Shown here: in pieces, positions 3,759 through 12,344 of the stretch
Layout: each line of letters opens with the position of its first letter
Numbering within the stretch: position 1 is the stretch's first letter
Source: Parcubacteria group bacterium
GTDB taxonomy: Bacteria > Patescibacteriota > Minisyncoccia > UBA6257 > JACRHY01
NCBI GenBank assembly: GCA_016215765.1
Contig: JACRHY010000012.1
Coordinates: forward strand, 1-14,306
Length of the DNA stretch: 14,306 bases
Reading direction: 5' to 3'
Notes under the pieces: model-generated
Database searches by the model: none
What the model was told of the DNA's origin: nothing
What the model saw: only the letters and a program-made list of their open reading frames with translations
Made by a program: the position numbers and the translations under genes

Positions 3759-5384
3759 ATGAAGAAAAAAATAATCTCTTTAATTGAAAAAGTCGCGGGC
3801 GGATTCGGCGGGCCCCGCCTTTGGCGGGGCAGGCTCACCGCGGGCGGAAGCGTCCCCGTTGAGGTCTTCGCTTCCGACGACGAACGCAACGGCCACTATT
3901 CAACTAATGTCGCTTTTCGGCTGGCGAAGATTCGGAAACAAAATCCAATGGAAATCGCCACGATGCTGGCGGAAAAAATCGAGGAAATCTCCCCGCCGGG
4001 TTTTTTGTCCAAAATTGAAGCAGCCGCTCCCGGCTTCGTCAATTTTTGGATCGCGCCTTCCGCTTTTCAGGGAGAATTGAAAACTATTCTGAAAATGAAG
4101 GGGAGATACGGCCGGAGTAAAATCGGCGGCGGCAAAAAAATCCAGATTGAATTTATTTCCGCCAATCCGACCGGGCCGCTGACCGTCGGCAACGGCCGCG
4201 GCGGTTTTCTCGGCGACGCTCTCGCGAATATCCTGAATTTTTGCGGCTGGAAAGCGCGCAAAGAATATTACATTAACGACGCCAAAAGCAGCGCGCAGAT
4301 CCGGGAGTTGGGGAAAACGGCACTGGGGCGGGGAACGAGCTACCTGACGGAAGAGCTGGCGGAAAAAATAAAAAAAATCAAATTGAAAAAAGGCGCGAGC
4401 GAAGAAGACGCCGGCTCTCGGCTTGCCCGGGAACTGATGAAAGAAAACCGCCGTTTTATTGAAAAAGAATTGAAGATAAAATTTGACGTCTGGTTTTCCG
4501 AGGAATCGCTTTACGAATCGGGCGCCGTTCGGAAAACTTTGGAGAAGTTAAAAAAGAATGATTTGGCCTACGAAAAAGACGGCGCGTGGTGGTTTCGCGC
4601 CTCCCGTTTCGGCGACACGGAAGACCGGGTGCTTGTGCGAAATTCCGGCGAACCGACTTATTTTCTGCCCGATCTGGCTTATCATCTGGATAAATTCAAA
4701 AAAAGAAAATTTGACGAGGCGATAGACATTTGGGGCGCCGATCACTACGGATACGCGCCGCGGCTGAAGGCGGGACTGAAAGCGCTGGGCGTCAAAGAAG
4801 ACGGAATCCGTTTTATTATTTTACAGCTCGTTCGTCTCGTAAAAAACGGAGAGGAGGTGAGAATGTCCAAACGCAGGGGGGAATTCGTCACCCTCAAAGA
4901 ACTGATTGACGAGGTCGGATTGGATGCCGCGCGGTTTTTCTTTTTGATGTATTCTCCGGACACTCACATGGATTTTGATCTGGCGCTGGCGAAAGAACGC
5001 TCGCTGAAAAATCCAGTTTATTACGTTCAGTACGCTTTCGTGAGAATTCTGGGAATTTTGGCGAAATTGAAAACGGCGGAGCGGAAATTGCCGCCGAAAA
5101 CGGATTTTGAGCCGCTGAATACGGCGGAGGATTTCCGTTTAATACGCTTTCTGGCGAGATTTCCGGAGATCGTCCGGGAAGCGGCGGAAAGCCGCGCGCC
5201 GGCGGTTCTGGTTCGTTATTTGCTGGAAACGGCGCGGGCGTTTCATAATTTTTACGAAAAAGAAAGAATCGCCGGCGAAGAGAAAAAAATAGCGGCCGCG
5301 CGGCTGGCCCTGGCGCTGGCGACGAAAATCGTTTTGGAAAACGCCCTCGGCCTTTTGGGAGTAAGCCGGCCGAAAAAAATGTAA
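3759..5384 (+). CDS. argS: Arginyl-tRNA synthetase with a non-canonical HIGH motif
   Basis: Charges tRNA-Arg with arginine, using ATP, in the cytoplasm. The 541 residues contain the N-terminal additional domain with NGHYSTNVAFRLAK, the class I core with FISANPTGPL at 133-141, the KMSKS-type loop RMSKRRGEF (Lys371), VGLDAARFFFLMYSPD, and NPVYYVQYAFVRI leading into the DALR anticodon-binding domain, ending LGLLGVSRPKKM. The segment that normally reads HxGH is TVGN at 142-145, so both histidines are missing. Residues 12-30 are translated from the GC-rich repeat element and lengthen the N-terminal domain by about ten residues. I chose the ATG at 3759 because MKKKIISLIEK is the usual start; an earlier ATG at 3678 would lie inside smpB on the other strand. 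yvcK follows after 44 bases. Confidence 0.95.
   Translation: MKKKIISLIEKVAGGFGGPRLWRGRLTAGGSVPVEVFASDDERNGHYSTNVAFRLAKIRKQNPMEIATMLAEKIEEISPPGFLSKIEAAAPGFVNFWIAPSAFQGELKTILKMKGRYGRSKIGGGKKIQIEFISANPTGPLTVGNGRGGFLGDALANILNFCGWKARKEYYINDAKSSAQIRELGKTALGRGTSYLTEELAEKIKKIKLKKGASEEDAGSRLARELMKENRRFIEKELKIKFDVWFSEESLYESGAVRKTLEKLKKNDLAYEKDGAWWFRASRFGDTEDRVLVRNSGEPTYFLPDLAYHLDKFKKRKFDEAIDIWGADHYGYAPRLKAGLKALGVKEDGIRFIILQLVRLVKNGEEVRMSKRRGEFVTLKELIDEVGLDAARFFFLMYSPDTHMDFDLALAKERSLKNPVYYVQYAFVRILGILAKLKTAERKLPPKTDFEPLNTAEDFRLIRFLARFPEIVREAAESRAPAVLVRYLLETARAFHNFYEKERIAGEEKKIAAARLALALATKIVLENALGLLGVSRPKKM
3794..3847 (+). repeat. GC-rich hairpin element inside argS
   Basis: This is the second copy of the element found in the cysteine desulfurase: 53 of 54 bases identical, the mismatch being at 3811. 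The hairpin GCCCCGCC-TTT-GGCGGGGC spans 3812-3830. CGCGGGCGG opens (3794-3802) and closes (3839-3847) the element, offset 45 bases as in the other copy. Here it is read in another frame as VAGGFGGPRLWRGRLTAGG. Hand translation shows five of its six frames free of stops. Confidence 0.88.
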
Positions 5385-5428
5385 CCGCTCTTGCGGAAGC
5401 GGCGTTTCGCGCTAATAATAAAAGCGAA

Positions 5429-6385
5429 ATGAAAATAAAGAAAACTAAAAAAATCGCGGCGCTTGGCGGCGGAACGGGATTGTTTTCAATTTTATCCGGT
5501 TTGCGGGACGACTTTGACGTAACGGCAATCGTAACGATGGCCGACGACGGCGGATCAACCGGCGTTTTACGGGAAGAATTCGGCATCCTGCCCCCCGGCG
5601 ACATCCGGCGCGCTCTGGTGGCGCTTTCAACGGCGGACAACGAAATGCTGGCGAAGCTTTTTTCCTACCGCTTTGAACGCGGCGGCGGATTAAACGGCCA
5701 CAGCTTCGGCAATTTAATGATAACGGCGCTTGAGCGGCTGACCGGCAGTTTTGCCGAGGCCGTCAAAGAAGCCGAAAAAATTTTGGCCGTGCGGGGACGG
5801 GCGATGCCGGTTACTCTTCAACGCGCGTCTCTCGTCGCTCGTCTGGCGGACGGCCGCGTCGTTAAAGGAGAAAGCAACCTTGACATTCCGAAGCATGACG
5901 GACACCTGAAGATTGAAAAAATCTGGCTGGAGCCGAAACCGAAAGCCAATCCCGAAGCCGTCAGGGCGATAATGTCGGCCGACGCCGTCATTGTCGGCCC
6001 CGGCGATTTATTCACGAGTTTGATTCCCAATCTGCTCGTCCCGGAAATCAAGAAGGCAATCGCCGCGACAAAAGCGAAGAAAATTTATTTCGTCAATTTA
6101 ATGACGAAATTCGGCGAAACGACCAATTTCCGCGCTTCGGATTTTATAAAAACGCTGGAAAATTATCTTGGAAAGGGCGTCCTTGATTTTGCCGTCGTTA
6201 ATTCCAAAAAACCGACGATAGCGCGCCTGAAAAAATACGCGATGGAAAAATCCAATCTGGTCGTCTGCGACGGGGAAAATTTATCCCGAAAACCGGTTTT
6301 GGCGACGGCCGACCTGATAAGACCGCGCGGTTTTATCCGCCATGACGCCGGGAAAACCGCCGCAATTATAAAAATGCTGGTTTAA
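5429..6385 (+). CDS. yvcK: YvcK/GlmR-type protein (CofD-like fold, UDP-sugar binding regulator)
   Basis: Family members bind UDP-sugars and, in Firmicutes, steer carbon toward cell-wall precursor synthesis during gluconeogenic growth; the role in this lineage is inferred. The 318 residues show the nucleotide-binding GGGTG (13-17), the DDGGSTG motif (39-45) followed by VLREEFGILPPGDIRR, NGHSFGNL (89-96), and the later ADAVIVGPGDLFTSLIPNLLVPEI segment. These fit YvcK better than the F420 enzyme CofD, and no F420 genes are nearby. The 44-base gap after argS contains two weak stems (CCGCT/AGCGG and TTTCGC/GCGAAA, the latter reaching the ATG) and an AATAAT hexamer nine bases before the ATG. It may therefore have its own promoter as well as read-through from argS. 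glyA follows after 12 bases. Confidence 0.92.
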   Translation: MKIKKTKKIAALGGGTGLFSILSGLRDDFDVTAIVTMADDGGSTGVLREEFGILPPGDIRRALVALSTADNEMLAKLFSYRFERGGGLNGHSFGNLMITALERLTGSFAEAVKEAEKILAVRGRAMPVTLQRASLVARLADGRVVKGESNLDIPKHDGHLKIEKIWLEPKPKANPEAVRAIMSADAVIVGPGDLFTSLIPNLLVPEIKKAIAATKAKKIYFVNLMTKFGETTNFRASDFIKTLENYLGKGVLDFAVVNSKKPTIARLKKYAMEKSNLVVCDGENLSRKPVLATADLIRPRGFIRHDAGKTAAIIKMLV

Positions 6386-6397
6386 TTTCCGACAAAT

Positions 6398-7672
6398 ATG
6401 GACGCGATTCTCAAACATTTGCTGAAAAAAGAAATCCTCCGCCAGAAAACGACGATCAATCTGATTGCTTCGGAAAATTACGCTTCGCCGGACGTCTTGC
6501 GATTTTTAGGATCGCCGCTGACCAATAAATATTCGGAGGGATATCCGGGAAAGCGGTATTATCCGGGCAATGTTTATTGCGATAAAATTGAAAAGCTGGC
6601 TCAAGAGCGCGCCTTGAAAGTTTTCCGACTGAAAGCCGAGAGCTGGGGCGTCAACGTCCAGCCGTATTCCGGCTCTCCGGCTAATCTGGCGATTTATTTC
6701 GCCCTGTTAAACGACCGGGCGGCGAATGCCGGAAAGGGGGAACCCAAAACCGATATTCTTGGTTTTTCTCTTTCAAGCGGCGGCCATCTGACGCACGGCC
6801 ATAAGGTGAATTTTTCCGGAAAAATATTCCGGGCGGTTCAATACGGCGTTGATCCGAAAAGCGGCTTGATTGATTATAAAAAACTTGAAGCGCTGGCGAA
6901 AAAACACCGGCCGAAAATCATCGTTTCCGGAGCGACGGCCTATCCGAGAAAAATTGATTTCCGAAAAATCGGGGTGATTGCCGGAAGCGTCGGCGCCTAT
7001 CACTTGGCCGACATCTCGCACATTGCCGGCCTGACGGCCGCCGGTCTTCACCCGTCCCCGTTTCCTCATTGCGACGTCGCGATGACGACGACGCACAAAA
7101 CTTTAAGAGGACCGAGGGCGGCGATTATTTTTTCAAAAAGAAGAAAAATGATTCATAATTCCGCGCTCATGCTTCCCGACGCCATAGACCGCGCCGTTTT
7201 TCCGGGAACGCAGGGAGGGCCGCACGAAAACGCCGTCGCCGCGATGGCGCAAGCCCTGGAAGAAGCGTCAAAGCCCGCTTTCAAAAATTATCAAAAACAA
7301 ATTGTCAAAAACGCCGCCGCGCTGGCGGGGGCGCTTAAAAAATCCGGCTTCAATCTGGTAACCGGCGGAACCGACAATCATCTTCTTTTAATTGATCTGA
7401 AAAATCTCGGCATGGACGGCCTGTCCGCCGAACGGCGGCTGGAAGAAGCCGGCATTACAGCCAACCGCAACGCCATTATCGGAGACGCCTCGCCCTTCCG
7501 CCCGTCCGGCATTCGCCTCGGAACGCCGGCTGTCACGACGAGAGGAATGAAAGAAAAAGAAATGAAAAAAATCGCCGGATGGATTTACGGAATTTTAATG
7601 AAGAAGGGCGGATCGGGCGCGATAAAAGCCGAGATTCAAAAAATGCTTAAAAGATTCCCGTTGCCGTACTGA
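6398..7672 (+). CDS. glyA: Serine hydroxymethyltransferase
   Basis: A PLP enzyme interconverting serine plus tetrahydrofolate and glycine plus methylene-tetrahydrofolate. The 424 residues are full length. Visible motifs are NLIASENYAS (Glu26), TNKYSEGYPGKRYYPGN (43-58), SSGGHLTHG (127-134), the cofactor-binding ADISHIAG (Asp205, His208), and the PLP lysine in TTTHKTLRGPR (Lys234), followed by FPGTQGGPHEN. The enzyme supplies the one-carbon unit used by folD, whose start is nine bases past this stop, so the two are almost certainly one operon. No Shine-Dalgarno is seen in the 12 bases after yvcK. Confidence 0.97.
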   Translation: MDAILKHLLKKEILRQKTTINLIASENYASPDVLRFLGSPLTNKYSEGYPGKRYYPGNVYCDKIEKLAQERALKVFRLKAESWGVNVQPYSGSPANLAIYFALLNDRAANAGKGEPKTDILGFSLSSGGHLTHGHKVNFSGKIFRAVQYGVDPKSGLIDYKKLEALAKKHRPKIIVSGATAYPRKIDFRKIGVIAGSVGAYHLADISHIAGLTAAGLHPSPFPHCDVAMTTTHKTLRGPRAAIIFSKRRKMIHNSALMLPDAIDRAVFPGTQGGPHENAVAAMAQALEEASKPAFKNYQKQIVKNAAALAGALKKSGFNLVTGGTDNHLLLIDLKNLGMDGLSAERRLEEAGITANRNAIIGDASPFRPSGIRLGTPAVTTRGMKEKEMKKIAGWIYGILMKKGGSGAIKAEIQKMLKRFPLPY

Positions 7673-7681
7673 ACGCAAAAT

Positions 7682-8500
7682 ATGATTATTGACGGAAAAA
7701 AAATTGCCGGAGAGGCCATTGAAAAATTGAAATCCCGACCGGCGCCGAAAAAAATCCTGGCGGCTATTTTGGTCGGCAACGCCGCCGCTTCGGAAATTTT
7801 TTTGAAACAAAAAGAAAAAACGGCCGCTGAATTGGGCGTTGATTTTCGGATTTATCGCTTAAGCGAAACGTTGAGCGGCGACGCCTTGCGAAAAAAAATC
7901 GGCGAAATCGCGCGGCAGGGATCCGTCGGCGGCGTCATCGTCCAGCTTCCCCTGCCGGAAAAATTCAACCGCCAGGCGATTTTAAACGCCATTCCCCGCG
8001 AAAAAGATGTTGATGTTCTAAGCGAGCGGTCGTTGGGGGCGTTTTATGCCGGACGCGGCTTGGTGTTGCCGCCGGCGGCCGGCGCCCTGGAAAAGATTTT
8101 AGCGTCCGTTAATTTTAATTTGAAAGGGGCGAAAATTGCCGTCGTCGGCCTCGGCTCGCTTGTCGGCAAACCGATAGCCGTTTGGCTGATGGGAAAGGCC
8201 GGCAACATCTGCCTGATTGACGAAGGCGGAGATTTAAGCCGCGTCGCGGCGGCGGATCTTGTCGTTTCCGGCGTCGGTAAGGCGGGATTATTGAAACCGG
8301 CAATGCTCAAAGAAAACGCCGTTGTCGTTGACTTCGGCTGTTCCTTCGGGGAAGGAGGAAAGGCGCTGGGAGATTTTGCCGCCGATGAGATTGGTTTGCG
8401 CAAAGACATTTCCTATACGCCCGTTCCCGGCGGCGCCGGTCCGGTTTTGGTCGCCCAACTGTTTGATAATTTTTTTCGCCTGTTTACGCCGCGCGCATAA
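7682..8500 (+). CDS. folD: Bifunctional methylene-THF dehydrogenase / methenyl-THF cyclohydrolase
   Basis: Oxidises methylene-THF to methenyl-THF and hydrolyses it to 10-formyl-THF. The 272 residues (family about 280-300) contain VGNAAASEIFLKQKEKTA with the catalytic Lys44, VIVQLPLP (Gln88), REKDVDVL (Asp109, Asp111), the dinucleotide loop VVGLGSLVGKP (155-164) and YTPVPGGAGP. The tyrosine that normally stands four residues before the lysine is Phe40. The loop that in most bacterial FolD reads GRSxxVG is GLGSLVG here, lacking the arginine associated with NADP phosphate, so cofactor choice is uncertain. The last 17 bases overlap the recA 3' end on the opposite strand, leaving no room for an intergenic terminator. 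Confidence 0.95.
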   Translation: MIIDGKKIAGEAIEKLKSRPAPKKILAAILVGNAAASEIFLKQKEKTAAELGVDFRIYRLSETLSGDALRKKIGEIARQGSVGGVIVQLPLPEKFNRQAILNAIPREKDVDVLSERSLGAFYAGRGLVLPPAAGALEKILASVNFNLKGAKIAVVGLGSLVGKPIAVWLMGKAGNICLIDEGGDLSRVAAADLVVSGVGKAGLLKPAMLKENAVVVDFGCSFGEGGKALGDFAADEIGLRKDISYTPVPGGAGPVLVAQLFDNFFRLFTPRA

Positions 8501-9509
8501 CCGCCTCGGTTTTCTTTTTTATTTCCTTGAGGAGATTTTTATCTTCTTTCAGTTTCAGGCGGGCGGCCTCAAAGCCGACGCCGATTTTTTGGCCTTCAAA
8601 ACTGATGGTGGAAGCGGTTTTCGTAACGACGCCGTATTTTAGCGCGGTATTCAAAACGTCGCCCTCGTAAGAAATGCCTTCGCCGAACATAATGTCAAAT
8701 TCGGCGACCTTAAACGGCGGCGCGACTTTGTTTTTCACCACTTTCGCCTTGACGCGGTTGCCGACCGACTCTTCTCCTTTTTTGATCTGGGCGAGACGGC
8801 GGACGTCCACGCGCACCGAGGCGTAAAATTTCAGAGCGCGGCCGCCGGGAGTGGTTTCCGGATTGCCGAACATCATTCCGATTTGCGAACGGATTTGATT
8901 GATGAAAATAACGAGGGTGTTGGAGCGGGCAACGATTGCCGTCAGTTTTCTCAAGGCCTGCGACATCAGGCGCGCCTGCAGTCCGATGTATTGAGCGCCC
9001 ATTTCTCCTTCAATTTCGGCTTTGGGAGTGAGAGCGGCGACCGAATCCACAACGATGACGTCAATGATTCCGGAACGCACCAAGCTGTCCAAAATATTAA
9101 GGGCGTCTTCTCCGTTATCCGGCTGGGAAATAATGAGGTCGTCAACACGGACGCCGATTCTTTTGGCGTAATCGGGATCCAGGGCGTGCTCGGCGTCAAT
9201 AAAAGCCGCTTTCCCGCCCTTTTTTTGCGCTTCGGCGATAACATGAAGAGCAAGGGTCGTTTTTCCCGACGATTCCGGCCCGAAAACTTCAATAACGCGA
9301 CCCTTCGGAAAACCGTTGACGCCGAGAGCCGCGTCCAGCGAAAACGAACCGGAGGAAATCGTATCAACGTTGACCCGGCGCGTTTCGCCGAGCGTCATTA
9401 CCGACCCCTCGCCAAACTTGTTTTGCAAGGCCTCCAAAAGCCCGCGGATGTCTTTTTCCGGATCCCCGCCTCTGTCTTTTTTATTTTCCTCCTTGTTTTG
9501 TTTTTTCAT
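8484..9509 (-). CDS. recA: Recombinase RecA
   Basis: The ATP-dependent strand-exchange filament protein for homologous recombination and the SOS signal. The 341 residues carry Walker A GPESSGKT (77-84), AAFIDAEHALD, Walker B VIVVDSVAAL (151-160), EMGAQYIGLQARLMSQALRKLT, loop L2 around FINQIRSQIGMMFGNPETTPGG (203-223), and the C-terminal domain. The first 20 residues are charged and lineage-specific. No intein or truncation is present. The gene lies 57 bases after the RodZ-like gene and is probably in the ftsK series. The 57-base gap contains A/T-rich TAAAAT hexamers that could give a separate promoter, but no matching -35 is clear and no LexA-type box was recognised. Confidence 0.98.
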   Translation of the reverse strand: MKKQNKEENKKDRGGDPEKDIRGLLEALQNKFGEGSVMTLGETRRVNVDTISSGSFSLDAALGVNGFPKGRVIEVFGPESSGKTTLALHVIAEAQKKGGKAAFIDAEHALDPDYAKRIGVRVDDLIISQPDNGEDALNILDSLVRSGIIDVIVVDSVAALTPKAEIEGEMGAQYIGLQARLMSQALRKLTAIVARSNTLVIFINQIRSQIGMMFGNPETTPGGRALKFYASVRVDVRRLAQIKKGEESVGNRVKAKVVKNKVAPPFKVAEFDIMFGEGISYEGDVLNTALKYGVVTKTASTISFEGQKIGVGFEAARLKLKEDKNLLKEIKKKTEAVMRAA

Positions 9510-9566
9510 CCGTATTTTTTAATTTTAATTTTGTCGCCGCTTCACCGCGCCGCAACGGGCGAAATT

Positions 9567-10211
9567 TTACGGCTGATAAGTGACGCGCTTAACCTCGGTT
9601 ATTTCCCTTCCCAGAAGACGCTTGACCTTAAACTCAATCGCGTTGACTCCCGGCTGAAGCGAAATTTCTTTTTCAAATTTCCCGTCATTGCCGACAGCGA
9701 TGTTCTCGCCATTGACGGCGATGAGGTCGCGCGGCTCCACTTCTCCGTTGATTGTCAACGGCGACAGGGAAACGACCGCATCGTCAAGATTCGCGGTTAA
9801 TTTCAAAGTCGGCAGACCGATAAGATCGTCGGCGCGGAAAAGGAGATAGGCGATGACGAGAGCGGCGACGGCGATCGCGACGATGATTTTTTTGTTTATT
9901 TTTTTAACGGCAAATCGATTAGCCGGCAATTTGTCGGTTTTTCCGGACGCCCGCAACGCTTCTCCGGCGCGGTTTTTGTAAAGATTCCATAATTCGCCGC
10001 CGTCATCGTTTAACGCCTGGGCGATTTTGAAAATATATCCCCGCGCGTAAACCCCCGCCGGCAGTTTTTTGAAATCGTTTTTAATAAGGGCGTTGACGTA
10101 ACGCTCGGGAATGTTGGTCGCGTGCGCCAGTTTTTCGGCGGAAAATCCCTTGACGGCCATTTCTTCGCTTAAAAACTCGCCAAACTCTTTGTTGATTTCT
10201 TTTTGCGCCAT
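9567..10211 (-). CDS. RodZ-like membrane protein: helix-turn-helix, one membrane segment, extracytoplasmic Ig-like domain
   Basis: The 214 residues divide into an N-terminal helix-turn-helix of the RodZ/HTH_25 type (about 10-80, with GFSAEKLAHATNIPERYVNALIKNDFKKLP and RGYIFKIAQAL), a basic linker, one membrane helix (107-125, KIIVAIAVAALVIAYLLF), and an outer domain of about 75 residues (NGEVEPRDLIAVNGENIAV, NAIEFKVKR) that looks like the small beta domain seen in glucodextranase B-type modules. RodZ proteins link cytoskeletal MreB to cell-wall synthesis, so a shape or envelope role is inferred. The ATG at 10211 lies 10 bases after the ftsK stop. An upstream ATG at 10247 would overlap ftsK by 26 bases and add a non-homologous leader, so I reject it. 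Confidence 0.82.
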   Translation of the reverse strand: MAQKEINKEFGEFLSEEMAVKGFSAEKLAHATNIPERYVNALIKNDFKKLPAGVYARGYIFKIAQALNDDGGELWNLYKNRAGEALRASGKTDKLPANRFAVKKINKKIIVAIAVAALVIAYLLFRADDLIGLPTLKLTANLDDAVVSLSPLTINGEVEPRDLIAVNGENIAVGNDGKFEKEISLQPGVNAIEFKVKRLLGREITEVKRVTYQP

Positions 10212-10221
10212 CGCTGTTATT

Positions 10222-12309
10222 TTACTCGTTATCGGCGTTTTCCACAAAGACCTCGCGCGGCTTGGCGCCGTCTCCGGGGCCGATAATGCCGCGGGCCTCC
10301 ATCAGATCAAGCAGGCGGGCGGCGCGGGCGTAGCCAACTTTGAGCCGTCTCTGGAGGAGCGACGCCGACGCCTTTTTCGCCTCTTTCACCGTCGCCACCG
10401 CCTCGTCAAAAAGTTCGTCGGAGTCGTCTCCGGAAAAATCGTCAAAAATATTTTGGCCGTCGGAAACGGGCGTTTTTTCAAAATTTACCTCCTCGCCGCC
10501 GGATTCTTTGTTGTTTTCTTTGATGAAATTGACGACTTTTTTTACCTCGTCTTCGCCGATAAAAGCGCCCTGAATTCTTTTCGGTTTGGAAAATTCCGAA
10601 GAAACGAAAAGCATGTCGCCGTTTCCGAGAAGCTTTTCGGCGCCGGCGGAATCCAAAATTGTCCGGGAATCTATCTGGCTGGCGACCTGAAGAGCGATGC
10701 GGGAAGTGATATTCGCTTTAATGAGGCCGGTGATGACTTCCACCGACGGCCGCTGGGTGGAAAGAACGAGATGAATTCCGGTGGCGCGGGCCATTTGGGC
10801 AAGACGGACGATTGAACCCTCAATTTCCCGCCCGTAAGCGGCCATCAGATCGGCCAGCTCGTCCACGACGATGGCGATCCACGGAAGAATGTCGTTCGGT
10901 CTGGACGCATTGTAGCTTTTAATGTCACGACTGCCGGCCGAAAGCAGAAGTTCGTACCGCCGCTCCATCTCGCTTATCGCCCAGCGGAAAACTCCGATCG
11001 CTTTTTTGCCCTCGGTGATAACCGGCGCGATGAGATGGGGGATGCCGTCGTAAAGCGACAGCTCCACTTTTTTGGGATCAATGAGAATAAGCCGCAAAGT
11101 TTCCGGAGAATGGCCGTAAAGCAGCGACATAAGCAAAGAGTGGATCATCACCGATTTCCCCGATCCGGTGGAGCCGGCAATAAGCGCGTGCGGCATCTTT
11201 GTGACGTCGCCGAAAATAGATTCGCCGCTCACGTCCCGTCCGAGCACAAATCCCAACCCGTTGATTTTTTTGAATTCCGGATAGCCGATCATTGTCCCCA
11301 GACGGACCAACGCGGCGGATTTATTGGGAACTTCCACGCCGACCAGCGATTTTCCGGGAATGGGCGCCTCTATTCTTATCGGATGGCTTGCCAAAGCGAG
11401 CGCCAAATCCTGATTTAAAGCGACAATTCTTGACAACTTCACCCCCTCGGCCGGTTTGAGGGTGTAGCGGGTGATGGACGGGCCGACGTTGATTTCGCCC
11501 ATTTCCACCGGTATGCCGAAGCTTTCAAACGTCCTTTTGATGACGTTGGCGTTGGCGCGCAGATCGCCGAAAGTCGGCTTTTCGCTGACGGAATTAAGAA
11601 GGGAAAGCGGCGGCGGAACGTAGTTTTTCATTTTTCTGACGGGAATGTCTTTAATCGCGCCGTCTCTCTCTTTATATTCAACGATTTTTCCCTCATCCGA
11701 TTTTCTGGCCGGCGCGGATTCGCTTTTAGGTTCTTCCGTTTTGTCCGCTTCGGCGGGAGAAGCGGCGATTTTGATTTCCGGTTCTTCGGCGCCGTTTAGG
11801 ACGTCTTTTTGGACGCGGCGATATATTTTAAGAGGCGAGTTTAAAGCGATCATCGCGGAAGCGACGGAAAGCGCCGCCAAAAGGACGAGAGACGCCGTGA
11901 ATCCAAAGGGAATTTTCAAACTGCCGGAAATTTTTCCGACAAAACCGCCGCCGCTTGGAAAAAGAACGTCAATCAACCCGAGCCCGGAAACGATAAAAAG
12001 AAAAGCGCCGAAAAAGGTCGCGCCCAAAACGGAATTCTTTTCGTAAGCGACAAAAAGAGCCGCGACGGAAAAAAGCGTCGCCGGAATCAAATAGAATCCC
12101 CAGCCGAAAAGCCGCTCCAAAATGCCGTAAATAAAATCGCCGGCGGGACCGGCTTTGCCGAAGCTGCTTAAAAGCAAAACGACGGCGGCGCCGAAAAGGA
12201 AAACAGCCAGCACGCTTTTTTTAGTTTCCGGATGAAGGTCAAGCTTGATTTTTTTCGCGCTTTTCTCTTCGTTCGGTTTTCGGTTTTTATTTTTTCCGTT
12301 TTTTGCCAT
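10222..12309 (-). CDS. ftsK: DNA translocase FtsK/SpoIIIE
   Basis: A septum-anchored ATPase that pumps DNA so that the chromosome clears the division site. The 695 residues have four predicted membrane segments (about 31-50, 70-90, 95-115 and 135-155), an acidic linker (175-230), the FtsK alpha/beta motor with Walker A GSTGSGKS (379-386), LILIDPKKVELSLYDGIPHL after it, Walker B IAIVVDELADLM (Asp483, Glu484) and LSTQRPSVEVITG, a low-complexity acidic stretch (600-632), and a C-terminal gamma winged helix (LLQRRLKVGYARAARLLDLMEARGIIG) that would read KOPS/SRS-like orientation sequences. It is the first gene of a minus-strand series with the RodZ-like gene and recA, divergent from the phosphomutase across 122 bases. 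Confidence 0.97.
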   Translation of the reverse strand: MAKNGKNKNRKPNEEKSAKKIKLDLHPETKKSVLAVFLFGAAVVLLLSSFGKAGPAGDFIYGILERLFGWGFYLIPATLFSVAALFVAYEKNSVLGATFFGAFLFIVSGLGLIDVLFPSGGGFVGKISGSLKIPFGFTASLVLLAALSVASAMIALNSPLKIYRRVQKDVLNGAEEPEIKIAASPAEADKTEEPKSESAPARKSDEGKIVEYKERDGAIKDIPVRKMKNYVPPPLSLLNSVSEKPTFGDLRANANVIKRTFESFGIPVEMGEINVGPSITRYTLKPAEGVKLSRIVALNQDLALALASHPIRIEAPIPGKSLVGVEVPNKSAALVRLGTMIGYPEFKKINGLGFVLGRDVSGESIFGDVTKMPHALIAGSTGSGKSVMIHSLLMSLLYGHSPETLRLILIDPKKVELSLYDGIPHLIAPVITEGKKAIGVFRWAISEMERRYELLLSAGSRDIKSYNASRPNDILPWIAIVVDELADLMAAYGREIEGSIVRLAQMARATGIHLVLSTQRPSVEVITGLIKANITSRIALQVASQIDSRTILDSAGAEKLLGNGDMLFVSSEFSKPKRIQGAFIGEDEVKKVVNFIKENNKESGGEEVNFEKTPVSDGQNIFDDFSGDDSDELFDEAVATVKEAKKASASLLQRRLKVGYARAARLLDLMEARGIIGPGDGAKPREVFVENADNE

Positions 12310-12344
12310 TGTTAAAAAAATCGCGGAACACTTCCCGCCCGCCG

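Noticed and set aside
3784..4080. Plus-strand frame beginning MKKSRADSAGPAFGGAGSPRA inside argS
   Set aside because: It lies in the wrong frame of argS. It matches the cysteine desulfurase insert only because both come from the same DNA repeat; it helped reveal the element but is not a gene.
4894..5640. Minus-strand reading frame of 248 codons across argS and yvcK
   Set aside because: It is Pro/Ser/Arg-rich, crosses two well-supported genes on the other strand, and resembles no family.
8883..9800. Plus-strand reading frame of 305 codons
   Set aside because: It is antisense to recA and the RodZ-like gene, and no motif is seen.
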